Below are positions 21,364-34,000 of a DNA stretch of 64,000 bases, one piece after another (within the stretch, counting starts at the first letter, position 1; each line of letters begins with the position of its first letter). The notes beneath the pieces are model-generated. The model did no database searches, had not been told where the DNA came from, and saw only the letters and a program-made list of their open reading frames with translations. The stretch comes from Diphasiastrum complanatum. Taxonomy: Eukaryota; Streptophyta; Lycopodiopsida; Lycopodiales; Lycopodiaceae. The stretch spans positions 41,146,028-41,210,027 of the forward strand of contig CM055097.1 in assembly GCA_029204225.1 (NCBI GenBank), written 5' to 3'. A program made the translations under genes and the position numbers.

Positions 21364-24300
21364 AAGCATTGAAAGATTGTCAACCTCCAATTACTCAATT
21401 TGGAAGGTTAGAATGGAATCTATCTTAATACTACAAGATGTGATCGATATTGTACTTGGCATTGAAGACGAACCACAAATTCCTCAAGAAATTTCAAAGT
21501 ACAAAAAGAGAGCCAGGATGGCTCTACATTATATTAAGATGAATGTCTCAAATGACATCTTAAGAGAAATTGGTGCTTGTACTAATGCCAAAGATGCTTG
21601 GGATACTCTCAAGTCTATCTATGAGGCAAGAAATACTTCTAGACTTCTAACACTAAGAAACCAAATTTTTCAAAGTGTACAGAGAAGTGATGAATGTGCT
21701 TCAGCCTATGTAATAAGAGTTAAAGACCTCCATAGAGAATTGTCATGCATAGGAGACTCCATCAACCAAAATGAACTTGTACAAGTCATACTTAATGGGT
21801 TAAAGGAGGAATATGACAACCTTGTTTAGAGTTATGCCATTAAGGAGGAGCTACCAAGTTTGGAAGCACTCCAAAGTGTGCTCATTTCTGAAGAATCAAG
21901 ACAAGAGTATAAACTCTTGAAAATGGAGAGACTGTCTCTCAACATTGATGGTAAAGCTCTCTTTACCAAAGACAAGCACAAGACAAGAAGTAAGAATCAA
22001 CACCAATTCTCTTCAAGCAAGAACAATCTTATTTCCAAGGAGAAAGGAGATGAGGATGAGTCCTCTCAAGCTTCCACATCCAAGAAGAAGAAGAAAAACA
22101 TCAAGTGTTTCTTTTGTGGCAAGAAGGGGCATTATGCCACCAATTGCTTCAAGAAGAAGAGTCAATTCAAGCAAGCCAACATTTCTAATGAAGAGAAGGA
22201 AGATGCTCATGCAAGTGATGAAGAGGGATCTCTTCTGCTATCGAATTTTTCTTCATCACCTTTCAAGAAGGATGGTTCGTGGTATATAGACAGTGGAGCT
22301 TCCTCACATATGTGTAGCTCCAAGTATTCTTTTTCATCCATGTCACCTTATGAAGGAGCCAAGAAGTCCATCTACACAACAAATGATCATGAGTGTGCTA
22401 TTGAAGGCATAGGGACCATTCCCTTAAAGCTTTCTTCATCAAAAGTTCTTTCTATGTCTAATGTACTTTTTGTTTCCAAGCTAACAAAAAATCTTGTTAG
22501 TGTTGGGCAATTGTTTGATAGTGGACTAGATGTGAATTTCAATATTGATACATGTACAATCAAGAAGCATGATGAAATCCTTGCATTTGGGTCTAGATAT
22601 GGTGGAATCTACAAGCTTGATCCCAAAGAGTATGCTAACTCTTGTGATAGTGCTTTTGCTACTCATATGTCTTTGGAGGAACTATGGCATAGAAGGTTGG
22701 GTCATCCTAACTATAATTCTATGGTGTCCATGGTCAAAAAAGCCAAAGCTATTGGCTTGCCTAATCTTATCTCCAAGAATTTCAAGCCATGTGAGGCTTG
22801 TGCCATATCTAAGTCTCATAAGAAGCCTTTTTCAAAGTCATCTATCAAGACTACACATCCATTGGAGCTCATACACTCGGATGTGCACTTCTCATCTTCA
22901 AAAAGCAAGGCGGTGCTACTTGCTTTGTAGCTTTCATTGATGATGTCACTGGATTTACTTGGGTATATCTTCTAGCTTCAAAATCTATGGTGCTTCGAAA
23001 TCCTAAAGTTCAAAGCTCTAGTTGAAAAGCAATTTTCTTACAAAATCAAGATTCTTAGAAGTGATGGAGGTGGTGAGTACACTTCCAATAAATTTCATGA
23101 TTATTGTGAGCTTGAAGGCATTAAAAGAAGGTTTCTTGTGCATATACACCATCTCAAAATGGGGTGGCTGAAAGAAAGAATAGAACACTGTGTGAATGTG
23201 CCAAAACCATCAGAATTGAGGCATCTTTGTCAAAAGACTTTTGGGGTGAGGCTATCAATTGTTCAAAGTATCTTTGCAATAGACTCCCTTATGTTGCACT
23301 TGGAGGAAAGTCACCATATGAAGCACTCTATTTGAGAAACCTAAGGTTGACACCTTAGAGTATTTGGATGCATATGCTTTGTTCATATTCCCTTGGAAAC
23401 GAGAAAGAAGTATGATCCTTGTGCAAGCAAAGGAGTAATGGTTGGATATTCATCCAACAAGAAAGCCTATCGAATCTACATGCTCTCTACCTCTAAAGTA
23501 ATTAATAGTAGAGATGTAGTTTTTCATGAAGAAGAAAAGTCCAATCTTGGAGGGCCCAAAATCAAGCGACCTCAAAATCTATCACCTGTTGTTATTGAAG
23601 ACAATCAACATATGGAGGAGTCAAGATTTGAAGATGGAAGTCCTCGGATTTGCACTCCTAGAAGATCCATGAGGTAGAGATCCGAGCCCAAGAGGCTCAC
23701 TTATGATGACAAAGGAAAACAAGTGGATCTTGATTCCACTTATGCTTATTTTGTTTCTCATGAGGGGCCTAAAGATGTTCAAGAAACCCTCAATAACAAG
23801 GAGTGGTATGAGGCCATGAAGATTGAATATCATGCCTTGATCACTAACCACACATGGGAGCTAGTGGATCCACCACATTACATGCATATCATTGGATGCA
23901 AGTGGGTGTTCAAGAACAAGTACAATCATGATGGCTCCATCAACAAGTACAAGGCAAGATTGTGTGCTAAAGGCTTTGCACAAATATATGGCCTTGACTA
24001 TGAAGAAACCTTTGCTCCTGTAGCAAAGATGGTGACAATAAGAATCATAATCTCTCTTGCCTTATTTTTTAAGTGGAAACTGTTTCAACGTGATGTCTCC
24101 AACGCTTTTTTGAATGGCTATCTTGAGGAGGAGATATACATGGAACAGCCTCAAGGATTTATCAAGGATAAATCTAAGGTGTGTTTGCTATTTAGAAGTC
24201 TTTATGGCTTAAAACAAGCACCTAGATCATGGTATTCAAGACTCAACAACTTTCTACTTTCATTAGGATTTGTGCTTAGTGACTATGATCCTTCTATGTA

Positions 24301-25180
24301 CTTAAAATTTGATGGTAGTAATATTGTCATTCTCCTAATCTATGTAGATGACATTATTCTTAATGGAAGTTGTTTGATGCTAGTTCAAGAAACCAAAGAA
24401 GCATTAGGAAAAGAATTTAAAATGCAAGATCTAGAAGAGATCCATTACATTTTGGGCCTTGAGATTGATTTTCATGAAGAGTATGCTTTTATTTGTCAAT
24501 CTAGATATGTCTTTTCTATGTTGAGAAAATTCAATATGCAAAATTGTAAAGGCATAGATACTCCCATGGAGCAACATGTAAAAGATCCTATTAAAGGTGG
24601 TGAAAGATCCTTTGAGGACATCACACAAAATAGGAGTCTTACAGGCTCTTTAAATTTGGCTTACTATCACTAGACCCGATTTGAGCTATTGTGTGCACAA
24701 ATTGAGTCAATTTATGCAAGATCCCAAGATCCAACATTGGAAGATGGCCAGGAGAGCTCTAAGATATCTTCTACTCAAGATTATGGTTTATTGTACAAGA
24801 ATGAAGATCTAAGCATTGTTGGCTATTCAGATTCCGATTTTGCAAGTGATAAAATGGATCGAAAGTCCATTAATGCATATACTATCTTTCTTGGAAGCAA
24901 TCTTGTGTCTTGGCTTTCAAAGAAACAGGATACCATATCTCTATCATCTTGTGAGGCCGAGTACAAAGCACTCACTACAACAACTAAAGAGGTGCTTTGG
25001 ATCAAGAGGTTAATCGTGGAGCTAAATTGCATCAAAGAGGATGATCTTCCCTTGATCAAATGTGACAACATATCGGCACAAGCTCTTGCAAACAATCCTA
25101 TTTTTCATGCAAGAAGCAAGCATATATAAGTGGCACACCATTTTGTAAGGGAAAACCATGGATCTATATATATGTGATGT
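21364..25180 (+). pseudogene. Copia E gag-pol, nearly full set of domains, several lesions
   Basis: Gag starts within the block RLSTSNYSIWKVRMES. One in-frame TAG at 21827-21829 (probably from CAG) interrupts an otherwise open gag-protease-integrase frame to 22930. That frame shows CFFCGKKGHYATNC (about 22105), WYIDSGASSHM (about 22280), WHRRLGHPNYNS and CEACAISKSH. A frameshift near 22905 moves integrase (FIDDVTGFTWVY) to another frame, with [13 protein letters not shown] at 23162. RT is open at 23723-24673 with KARLCAKGFAQ, DVSNAFLNGYLEEEIYMEQP and an intact YVDD (about 24342). RNase H follows, with SDSDFASDKMDRKS and LSSCEAEYKAL, to the HARSKHI block at 25127. Belongs to the same Gag family as F and H. 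Confidence 0.88.
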
Positions 25181-27329
25181 ACTCTCAATGAGAAAATGAT
25201 GAGAATTGTGGATATGTCTAATACTATTTTTATATCAACTTTGATGTTTATTTGTGGATTTAAAAGATGCAATTTTTATAGATAATCATGCCACTCCAAA
25301 TTCGAAAGATTGGCATGTCACATATGTCTTTGGATTGGCCTCTTAATAATGCCTTAGTTGAGGATTCACTTGAAGGTAGGGTATTTAAGAGGGATAGGGA
25401 AGAATCTAGCGATGTCAATCTTGAAAATCTACTTGTAAGCCTACATCCCTCTAGGAGTATAAACCATTAGGTAGAGTTATTTCTCAATAGTACCCTTGTA
25501 TAATTGTTTCTATACAAGATTAGCTTAAGGGAATAAAATGAGATTTTCAAGAAAATTCAAGAGTACCTTGGAATGGACCACATTTGGCCTAGTAACAAGG
25601 AGTACCAATCCTTTTAGCTAGCAAAAAGATCAAAGCCATACCTCTCTTTGATGACTATAAAAATTTGAACAAGATTGTTGAATTTATTCCTCTACTCTCC
25701 TATATCCCATGTTAATCTAGTTCCATTCATATTGCATAGTTTTAGATAGCGTAGTTCCATTTGGAGAGCAAAACTTCTTTGCGCCACTTAATGAAATTTC
25801 TATTGGCACCATACTCTTGTCCAATTCATGAACTAGAAGCTTGACTATGAAACTTTATGAGACCCCTATAACAAACATTTTTAATTTATTTTACAATTCT
25901 CCACATGTGGGAACATCCTCCACACATGTGAGATTCACTCACAAACTTCTAACATAAGAATACCAAGCTAGATTTTTGCCAATTTCTCACATGCACTCCT
26001 AGCTTTGTGAATGGAGAACAATATTGCAACACTAACAGCTTCAAAGCTCTAGTAGCTTCTTCAATTAGTAGCTCAATAAAGGGAAAGTCAATTACCATTT
26101 GGAGTATCATTCTAAACAATTGAATTAATGCAATTATGGAGTAATGGTGGACACCCTAGGAACCTATGTGGAACAAAATCATAAATGCATGGAAAAATCC
26201 TTTGTAAGTGAATCCTACTCCATCCATTGAATCCTCTTGTCATATTATAAATTAAGACCTTTGTACTAGTGAGGAACTTTGTGTATCTTATTTTGATCTC
26301 ACCACTTATAGGGCTTACAACAATTCTATCATATTTAAATATAGAATTTCTACTAACAATTACTATATGATAACTGTGGTGTTCCCCTACTATTTCTATG
26401 TATGAACAAATAAAATAACCGTTAAACTTACAGAGATAGACAAAGTCTGACATGCAAATGTTTTTTTCTCCTTGATTCACAATTGTGGAAAGAAATGATA
26501 ACTTTTGTTGCATATTTAAGGTAAAAGGAAAAATTATACCACCTGTTATCCTGGAAGTGATTGTACTATCCAATAGTTCATTCATGGTATGGAGGAGTTT
26601 TTCTTCTTCTAGACAACTACCAACTGAGTAAAATCGTTTGGATACGTAGCTCGCAAGATAGACTACATAGACTATATTATGCTTCTAGATAGACTATATT
26701 ATGCTTCTAGATAGACTACTTTTTATAGTGTGTTTGTGTAAGGTCTGTAAGCATGGGAAATACCCCATCATTCTTTTATACAATAAGTGATGACTTTTTA
26801 AACAATTACTAACAAATACTCCATATTTGTCGAAATCCATCCTTCCACCTTTTTATTTCCTTCTAAGCTAGAAGGTTTATGGTCTGGTAGACCCTTGTCT
26901 TTCTTCCTCGCTCTTCTTTTTTGACGTATTCACTCTAATTTTACTTCTTCCCAACTATGGCTGCTATGATGCCTTTCATTTTCCTACTTATTACCTCTTT
27001 TTCGATCCTCTCTCCCTAAGTTTTACTTGCTCTCTTTGCCTTAACTCTAAAGCCCTGCCGATATATAACATTTTCTTCACCACGAGGGATCTTATTAATT
27101 AAGAATGGAGTAGTATTGTTTCTCCACTCGAGTCCCTCTGATTCTCAAAGATCACCATCATTAATTCTATACCTCTAGAAGCTATTGAAAAAATAATATG
27201 TTGAAGGCATTACCTCTTGGGGCCACATTATGGACATCGTCTAATCTCTAGCTTGTGGCTCACAAAGATCTCAATCTTGCCCAAGAAGCCAACTTCTTAT
27301 CTTATGACTTTTTTTTATGGTGAGCAGGG

Positions 27330-27333
<4 letters not shown>
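25181..27333. other. Non-coding with one reversed LTR piece
   Basis: 25770-25985, read on the minus strand, resembles the LTR piece at 21148-21345 (CACATGTGTGGAGGATGTTCCCACATGTG, then GGGGTCTCATAAAG and AGTCAAGC). The minus frame at 26112-26585 (157 codons, starting MNELLDSTITSR) has no motif I can name. 26690-26715 is a short tandem repeat of atagactatattatgcttct. Confidence 0.4.

Positions 27334-27422
<89 letters not shown>
27334..27422. repeat. (CT)n microsatellite, 89 bp
   Basis: Uninterrupted CT dinucleotide repeat. The Leu/Ser frame across it is an artefact of the repeat. Confidence 0.98.
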
Positions 27423-27426
<4 letters not shown>

Positions 27427-27540
27427 TTTGGTTGGATAGAAATAAGAAAGTAATTTGGAAATGCTACTAGTTAAAAAAATTGTTAAGTTTTTTTTTTTTT
27501 TTCTCACTTTTGTAAGAATTTGCAAATATTGAGCTTGATA

Positions 27541-27700
27541 AACACATAGCTTAGTGTACATTTTGTAATCCACACATGTGAGAGCATGTTCACATATGTG
27601 AGAATAGGCCTAGGGTAGTTGGAACCTAATCATAGGAGTTAGATAGGATGTTTGGTCAAGTTTTCTTAAAATTTAGGAGCAAACTCGACATCATGGAAGT
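27541..27700 (+). repeat. LTR-like fragment with paired CACATGTG motifs
   Basis: It contains CACACATGTGAGAGCATGTT followed by CACATATGTG (27571-27600), as in the LTR pieces at 21207 and 47008, then sequence ending near acatcatgg. No coding region is attached. Confidence 0.45.
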
Positions 27701-28049
27701 TGGTGATTGATTTAACTACCAAAGTTGGTAAACCTAATGGGTCAATTTGACAAGAGTAGGCAAACCTAATGCTAATTAGGTACCTAAACATGTGCTGGAC
27801 AAAGCATCTCCTTTGTACTATCAATCATTCATTTCATTAGGAGAGAGATCATGATTTTGGAGCAATTGACAATTTGGAGTGAGACATTAGGTCCTTCTGC
27901 TCAAGTTTTAATGAGGAGGATGAGAGCTAGGAGGCCAAAGAGGCTACAATGCCAACAACTAATACACATAGTCAATGATAGTTGGTGGTAAAATCACACT
28001 CGACTATAAATGAGATTCACATAACATGTGTTCAAGTATGTGCATTGAC

Positions 28050-28400
28050 GTTCTCCCCTGACCATAACTTTGTGTTCAAATCCTAGGCTTTCTTAATGCT
28101 TCTTTTAGCATGTTCTACCATCTAGTTTAGGTCTTCTAAAAAGTTTTTTAATGCTTCAACTTCTTCGTGTTTGAACTCTACAACTGTGGGTGAGCATAGC
28201 TAACAATCATACATCAGCTTAAATTGGCTGTATCCCACACCTGAATGTTTGGCATTGTTACAAGCAAACTCTAATATCGAAAGATATTCCTCTTTTTGTT
28301 GACGTATGCCCGAAGCATATCCTCCAACACTTGGTTTACTCTTTTGTTTGACCGTCTACTGAAGTATTCATGTTCATTTGGTATGGAGATAATGAAATAC
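28050..28400 (-). pseudogene. Ty3/gypsy integrase fossil
   Basis: On the minus strand, frames broken by a few stops contain RVNQVLEDMLRAYV (about 28345-28300), matching the gypsy integrase block E-R-x-N-x-x-L-E-D-x-L-R-x-x-V. Further left come KHSGVGYSQFKLMY, matching the H-x-S-x-G-x-S-P-F-x-L-x-Y block, and VEALKNFLEDLN. No LTR or other gypsy domain is attached. Confidence 0.6.
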
Positions 28401-28819
28401 TGCTCTCCAAAATAACATATTGTGCAGTTTCAATGTCCACAATGTGCAATTCCAAATAACATAATGTGCATGTCAATTTGCAGTGTTACGTATAAATTTT
28501 TGCATCACTTGCAATGCATCAACCCTCATGATTCCATCATACATAGAATACATGTGCTAAAACATCCTACTCACAAGTGTAGGTGCAGGTCACATGCACA
28601 AACGTATGTCAACAAAACCATTCATAAGTTTGTACTAGAATGATGTATTGAGTTTCTATCACTCGGCACAACACTGTGCACTGGTGTGATATGTTTTGGG
28701 CTGCTTTCACGAACCAAAACTTCAAGCACACCAAAACTTAAAGTACCTATTCATTGTGCAACAATTTTTTTTGCAGTAAGGACCATCAATGTAATATTCC
28801 AGGAGCTATGGCACTAAAA

Positions 28820-28965
28820 GTTCAAAGAAGCATGCACATATTCTGCCACCAGCTTTAAAAAAATGCCACATCTGATAGTAGTGTATTGATATTTATATAC
28901 GTCCTAGACTCTGAATAATCAAAGAAGCATATGCATGTTCTGCCAACAGCTTTAAAAAAAATTGT
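28820..28965 (+). repeat. Two-copy direct repeat (about 98-bp spacing)
   Basis: tcaaagaagcatgcacatattctgcc...agctttaaaaaaa at 28820-28862 recurs with few changes as tcaaagaagcatatgcatgttctgcc...agctttaaaaaaa at 28919-28960. The surrounding 28401-29450 has no recognisable gene. Confidence 0.6.
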
Positions 28966-29458
28966 TTGAACACAAAATATAGCCTCTCCATGCCTCACCA
29001 CTTCCTGAAATTTATTTTGATCATAATTCTCAAATCAGTACAAACAAGGAAAAGGTGTAATAGAAAACTGCATTATTTTCGGTCACGAGTCCAGCATTAT
29101 TTTTAGAGTCGCGAGTCCAGAGCCAAAGAGGTTTTGAAGCAAGCACAGGGGATGGGGTTGACACTAGAAAACTTTTATCTTGATGTAACTTCTGTATCCC
29201 TGCTGAATCATATGTAAGGAACAAAAATAGTGCTTCTGGTAACTATCCATCATCTCGTTAAACATGAAATATCTATTTGTGAAATTATAGTAATGTATAT
29301 ATCCAATTTCACAAATTTATATAGAGAAGTCAGTGGTGTCATAAAGTAAAGCTTAGAAACAATATACGAGCAACTCAAAAAGTCAACGGATCTAAGTCAA
29401 AACAATAATATAAAATTCAATAAACAAAATGTCTTAGCCAAACAGCGTTGCTTATGTC

Positions 29459-29602
29459 CATAGAACCCACGGTTCTGGGAACCGTGGAAGGAACCGTACC
29501 ATGCTTCCTTGAACCGCACCACGGTTCATGTAAAAAAATAATTAATTAATTGATTAATTAATTATCCTAAATCTCCCCAAAACCCCTCAAAGCTAGTTTT
29601 TG

Positions 29603-29640
<38 letters not shown>

Positions 29641-29873
29641 CAATTTGGGAGATTAAATCATTTGAAGTAAATAATCTAAGTAGGGAGAATCTGCTTTTTC
29701 TGAAAAAAAATTGGCATTCTTTTAGCATTTTTTTGGGCTATTTTTGGGGGCTGGGACAGAAAACAAATTAATTAATTATTCAGTGCGGTTCACTACAGTT
29801 CTGGGCAAAAATTTTAAATAACCATACGGTTCTCAGAACCGTGGTGAACCGTTAACTGTTCATTGATTCTATG
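29459..29873. mobile_element. hAT-type MITE, 415 bp, with 8-bp target duplication
   Basis: The element is flanked by perfect direct repeats CTTATGTC at 29451-29458 and 29874-29881. Ends are CATAGAACC and, inverted, CATAGAATC. Multiple GGTTC/GAACC palindromic motifs lie near both ends (ggttctgggaacc at 29472; ggttctcagaacc at 29828). The interior is AT-rich with a CT repeat (about 29605-29637) and no coding capacity. An 8-bp duplication and CA...TG ends are typical of hAT elements; non-autonomous status is inferred from the lack of a transposase. Confidence 0.82.
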
Positions 29874-29881
29874 CTTATGTC

Positions 29882-31077
29882 TCATCAGTACCCAAGCATA
29901 AGTTGCTAATTGGGTTTCGAAAGAATCCGGATTCTCTTGGGTAGACCCAGTGTTGACTAAGAAGCAAAAGACAACGAGTAAGAAGGCAGAAAAAATAATA
30001 ATAATAATAATAATTCAAATAAAATGAAATTCAAAATCTATAAATTTATAAATCTAATTAAAAAATAAAAAAATAAAATAAAAAACAAGGATCATAATAT
30101 GTATACGAGTTATCGAAACCAAGACAAAATACTAGAAACAAAACGGGCTCCTTAGCTCTCCACTTATGTTGTTAAACATGAAATCATAATCAAGAATTTC
30201 AGCAGGTGTTGTATTGAGGGTTATATATAATCTAGAGAGAACTTAAAGCTCAAATGCTACACCCGTGTACAAAGCCTTTGGGTTGATCATGCAATAGCGT
30301 AGCTTAAAGTTTAGGTGAAGGGTACTGGTCTTGAGTAAGTGTACTGCAGAATAGATTACAGGCACAGGTGTATCATGTGTCATGACTAGGGTAGATAGGC
30401 ATATAACTTACTGAGAACAAACTAATGAATTCAAGTCAATTTTACTATGCAAAGCTAGGCTAGAAGACTGCAAAATCAAGGTGCTAATAATAAAATAAAA
30501 AACCATTATAACTATAAAGCATATCAACGAGCTTGCACAGATAAATTTGGAACTAGCGAAACACTTCATCAGGTATGTAAAGCTGTACTAAAATTTCAAG
30601 CACCTAAGGTTCTGGTTTAGAAGCAACCCATATATGCATAATCTAAAAAAATGGCTGAAAAAACCACTTTCATCATAAACAGCAAGCAACTGGATCCAGC
30701 AGTCATAGAAATGGGAATGCTTTGCAGGCATTATTCATTGATCTGAGTGAGCAAAACAATCCATCCTGTGCCAAAAGTAAGGAAAAGCATATCTCAAGTT
30801 CTCTAGCTATCAATTAAATCCGGACAATATTTGCATTCTGCACAAGGAAATACTTCATGGCCAAGACAGACACTCCAAAGAAATCTGACCTTGCCCCCCA
30901 AGCACTCCTTCGCTCTAAACTACTGCATAGATTACGTACAATGCACCAAAATGCATGTCTAATTCCACTGCAAGTGGCAAGAGTGCAGTGATTTGCCTAA
31001 AATGAGATGGCACAACAATTCTCGAATGACAGTATATGAGCTCTTCCTAAAACCTTATAATATGCGAATTCAAAATA
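29882..31077. other. 3' flank and UTR of the Toc159 gene
   Basis: AT-rich, with an (ATA)n run at about 29993-30014. No gene. The part next to 31077 is presumably 3' UTR of the minus-strand Toc159 gene; no polyadenylation site was pinned down. Confidence 0.4.
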
Positions 31078-34000
31078 CTAGTTTGATTGTGAAGAGCTGA
31101 ACAAACGATTCCCAAATAAAGCACGAACAATGGGAATAATACCAATCAAAGCCATCTGAAACTGTTCTGAACTACTAGCTCTAATACTAATCTGACCAGC
31201 TCCTCTGTTATTTAAATTTGCACGAGCCACCATCATAGTCTTCCCTAACATAACCTGTGACTGCATGTTCCCACCAATTGCTAAATCTCCATGCCAATCC
31301 ATAACTGAAAATCCCAGCGTTGAAAGAGTGCGGCTGATTGGATAGTCTTTATCTCTAACAGTTATCTCCAATGTTCCCCCGTATGCTACATCCCCACGCC
31401 CTGTGATTGCACCCCCATTCATAACTAGCTTCAGCCTTTTACCTAAAGTCAATCTGTCTTCCAGCTTCATGCCAGCTGCAATTGTGTCACCTAGCATTGT
31501 CACTGCCAGGCCTGCTATGGTCTTATTCCGCTTGAAATTACTGAAACGAGTCTCACTCCGTAAGGTGTAAGAAAGATCTTTCCCCATAGTTTGTACATCA
31601 AAGCCAGCCAAAGTCACTTTCCCCACCCCATGCTTTAAAGAAGCTGCAGATTCCAATGTGAGATTTGCTTCCTTCTTGTCTTTAGTAATCTGACCTGATA
31701 TAGAAACTGGCACTTTGTTGCCCACTATTAACATTTTTTCCACATTGAGACCATCGTATCCACTATCATGGTCCCAACCATGCGTTTCTAAAACAGGACG
31801 AACAAGCCACTGACTTGCTGTTTCAAGGTAACGGTACCTATGTCCAGGATTATCTGAGTCAAATGTAGGAGGCAATGCCATATCTGGCAAAGCAACTGGC
31901 ACTGCAGCAGATTTGGCACCATCTTCATCATATAATTCATCGGCTGGTGGCATATCTGCTCTTTGTGCAGTTGCCATTCTCTTCTTCATCTCCTTTCGTC
32001 TTCTCAATTCCTCTTTCCACTGCTTTTTCTGGAAAAGCTTTTCTCTGTCTTCAAGCTCCTCAAAATATAATCGTCTCTGTTCTTTGTCTAGTTCCCCTAT
32101 CTCCTCCTTGGAAAGACGTCTAAAAGGAGGTAATTCGTCATAGTCCGCCTCGTCGTCAGATTCTTCATCTTCCACATCCTCATCAGATTCATCCTCTTCA
32201 CCAATCTGCTCTTCTGGCATTTTTAACTGAGCTCGTGACTGCAAGAGGGAGGAAAGGAGGAATGGCAAGGGAGGCACCCTTGAGCGTGTGCCAAAAGGCT
32301 TTCCAGGAGTGCTTTCCTGAAGCTTCAAGAGTGAATTCGCGTCTGCCAAGATCTTGGAGGCAAAACTCAGCAACAAAAGTTGTGGTTTCCAAACCTGGCC
32401 ATTTGGTAACACTCTTTCACCAGCCCTGTTTGTCCTACAGGCCGGATGATTCTCAACCAAAGAAACAGGATTCATCAGTCTCGTATCCCCAGCAGCCTGA
32501 CGGATAGCCTGCTGAACTACATGAGAGCGCTGTGCAACAAACATCTCATAACTGACAGGAACTCCGTTAGGCCCATCAGGAGGAGCAGATGAAGCATGTG
32601 TTAAAACAACTATTGCATTGAACCAAATAGCTGCCCCAAAAGTATCCGTAATTGTACGCAACAGCGGAAGGTCTCCAAAGTCTCTACTTTGCATGTCAAG
32701 GCGGTCAAAGTAAAGAACAATATCAGGAGGAGACCTTTTGATGAAGCGTTTTACTGATGCCATAATCTTCTCATTTTGACGCTGGTCTGCCACAGATGGT
32801 AACAAACCTGGAGTGTCTATCACCCTCAGCTTTATGCCATGCACTGTTCCTGTTATCTCTTGAACTTTCTTTGTAGCATAAGTAAAAGCATTGGTTGGAG
32901 CCTTGACTTCATCAAAAATGGAGTTAATAGTTGCACTTTTCCCCACACCAGTCTTTCCCAGTAGCATTATTGTGCAAGTAAAATCTAATTCTTCCTGACC
33001 AGCTGCTTCTTGCTCCTCTGCTATGGCACTGGCTCTATCAAAACTGAAAGCGGTACTTCGAGTGGAACTTCTCCCCCCTCTCAACTGCTCTGCTAGGCCA
33101 AGCCTATACAACACCTGGGCAACGACAACATTTTGCGCAGTCTGGCCTAGTCTATGGGCAAGCCGAAGGAACTTCACTCTAATTGCCTGTAACTTCTCTC
33201 GTGTCTCTGCATTGCCATCATTTGCTTCCCCATTGGGCTGATTATTTTCAACAGAAACAGAAGGCTGAGATGCTGCAACTCCATTGCTGCTCGACTGTTG
33301 GACGGCCCGTGGAGCAGGCTCAAGTGACGGCATCGATCGCCCAAGTCCCGCTGGCCGTGCAGGCAGAGAAGGCCCTGCAGAGCCTAAAGATGGTGTGCCA
33401 GTGCCTCCTGTTGAGGAATCTACAGCACGAACCAATGCAGCCAAAGCAGCAGACCTTTGAAGTGAATCATCATCCTCATCTTCCCTATCGTCATCAGCGA
33501 TTTCGGTATCATTCCAGTAACTCTCCTCTTCCTCGTCATCATCTTCTTCGTTATTAAAAGCAGCACCAACAGCTGAACTCTTCAGAGAATCTATAATTGA
33601 TTGATTCTCCAGCTGTCTATCACCAGCATGTTTCAAAAGTTCTACAGCTTTCGCCTCGTCAACTACCGGTGCCAAGACATTCTCATTCTTAAGGCCTTCC
33701 TCCGATTGCATTACTGCTGGTAAATTTCTATCACTCTTTTCTTCAGGAACAGATTTGATTGGCTGATCTACTGCATTGTCTTTGATGAGCCCTCTCTCCC
33801 CCTCAATCGGCTTAGAATCTCCATGAGCATCTTTGGTCGATAGAACCATGTCATGAAGCTTAAGCTGAGGATCTTCAATAGCCTGGGAATCTGTAAACTT
33901 ATCATCCTTGACCTGCAGCTTCACATGTTCGTCAACTTCAGGTTCATCTCCTGCCTCAATCGTTTCCGGTTGCTTTTCGGGCTCATGATCTTGCTTAACC

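Noticed and set aside
26112-26585. 157-codon minus frame, weakly reminiscent of F-box-associated repeats
   Set aside because: The resemblance is only a loose pattern of aromatic residues; no F-box or defined motif is present.
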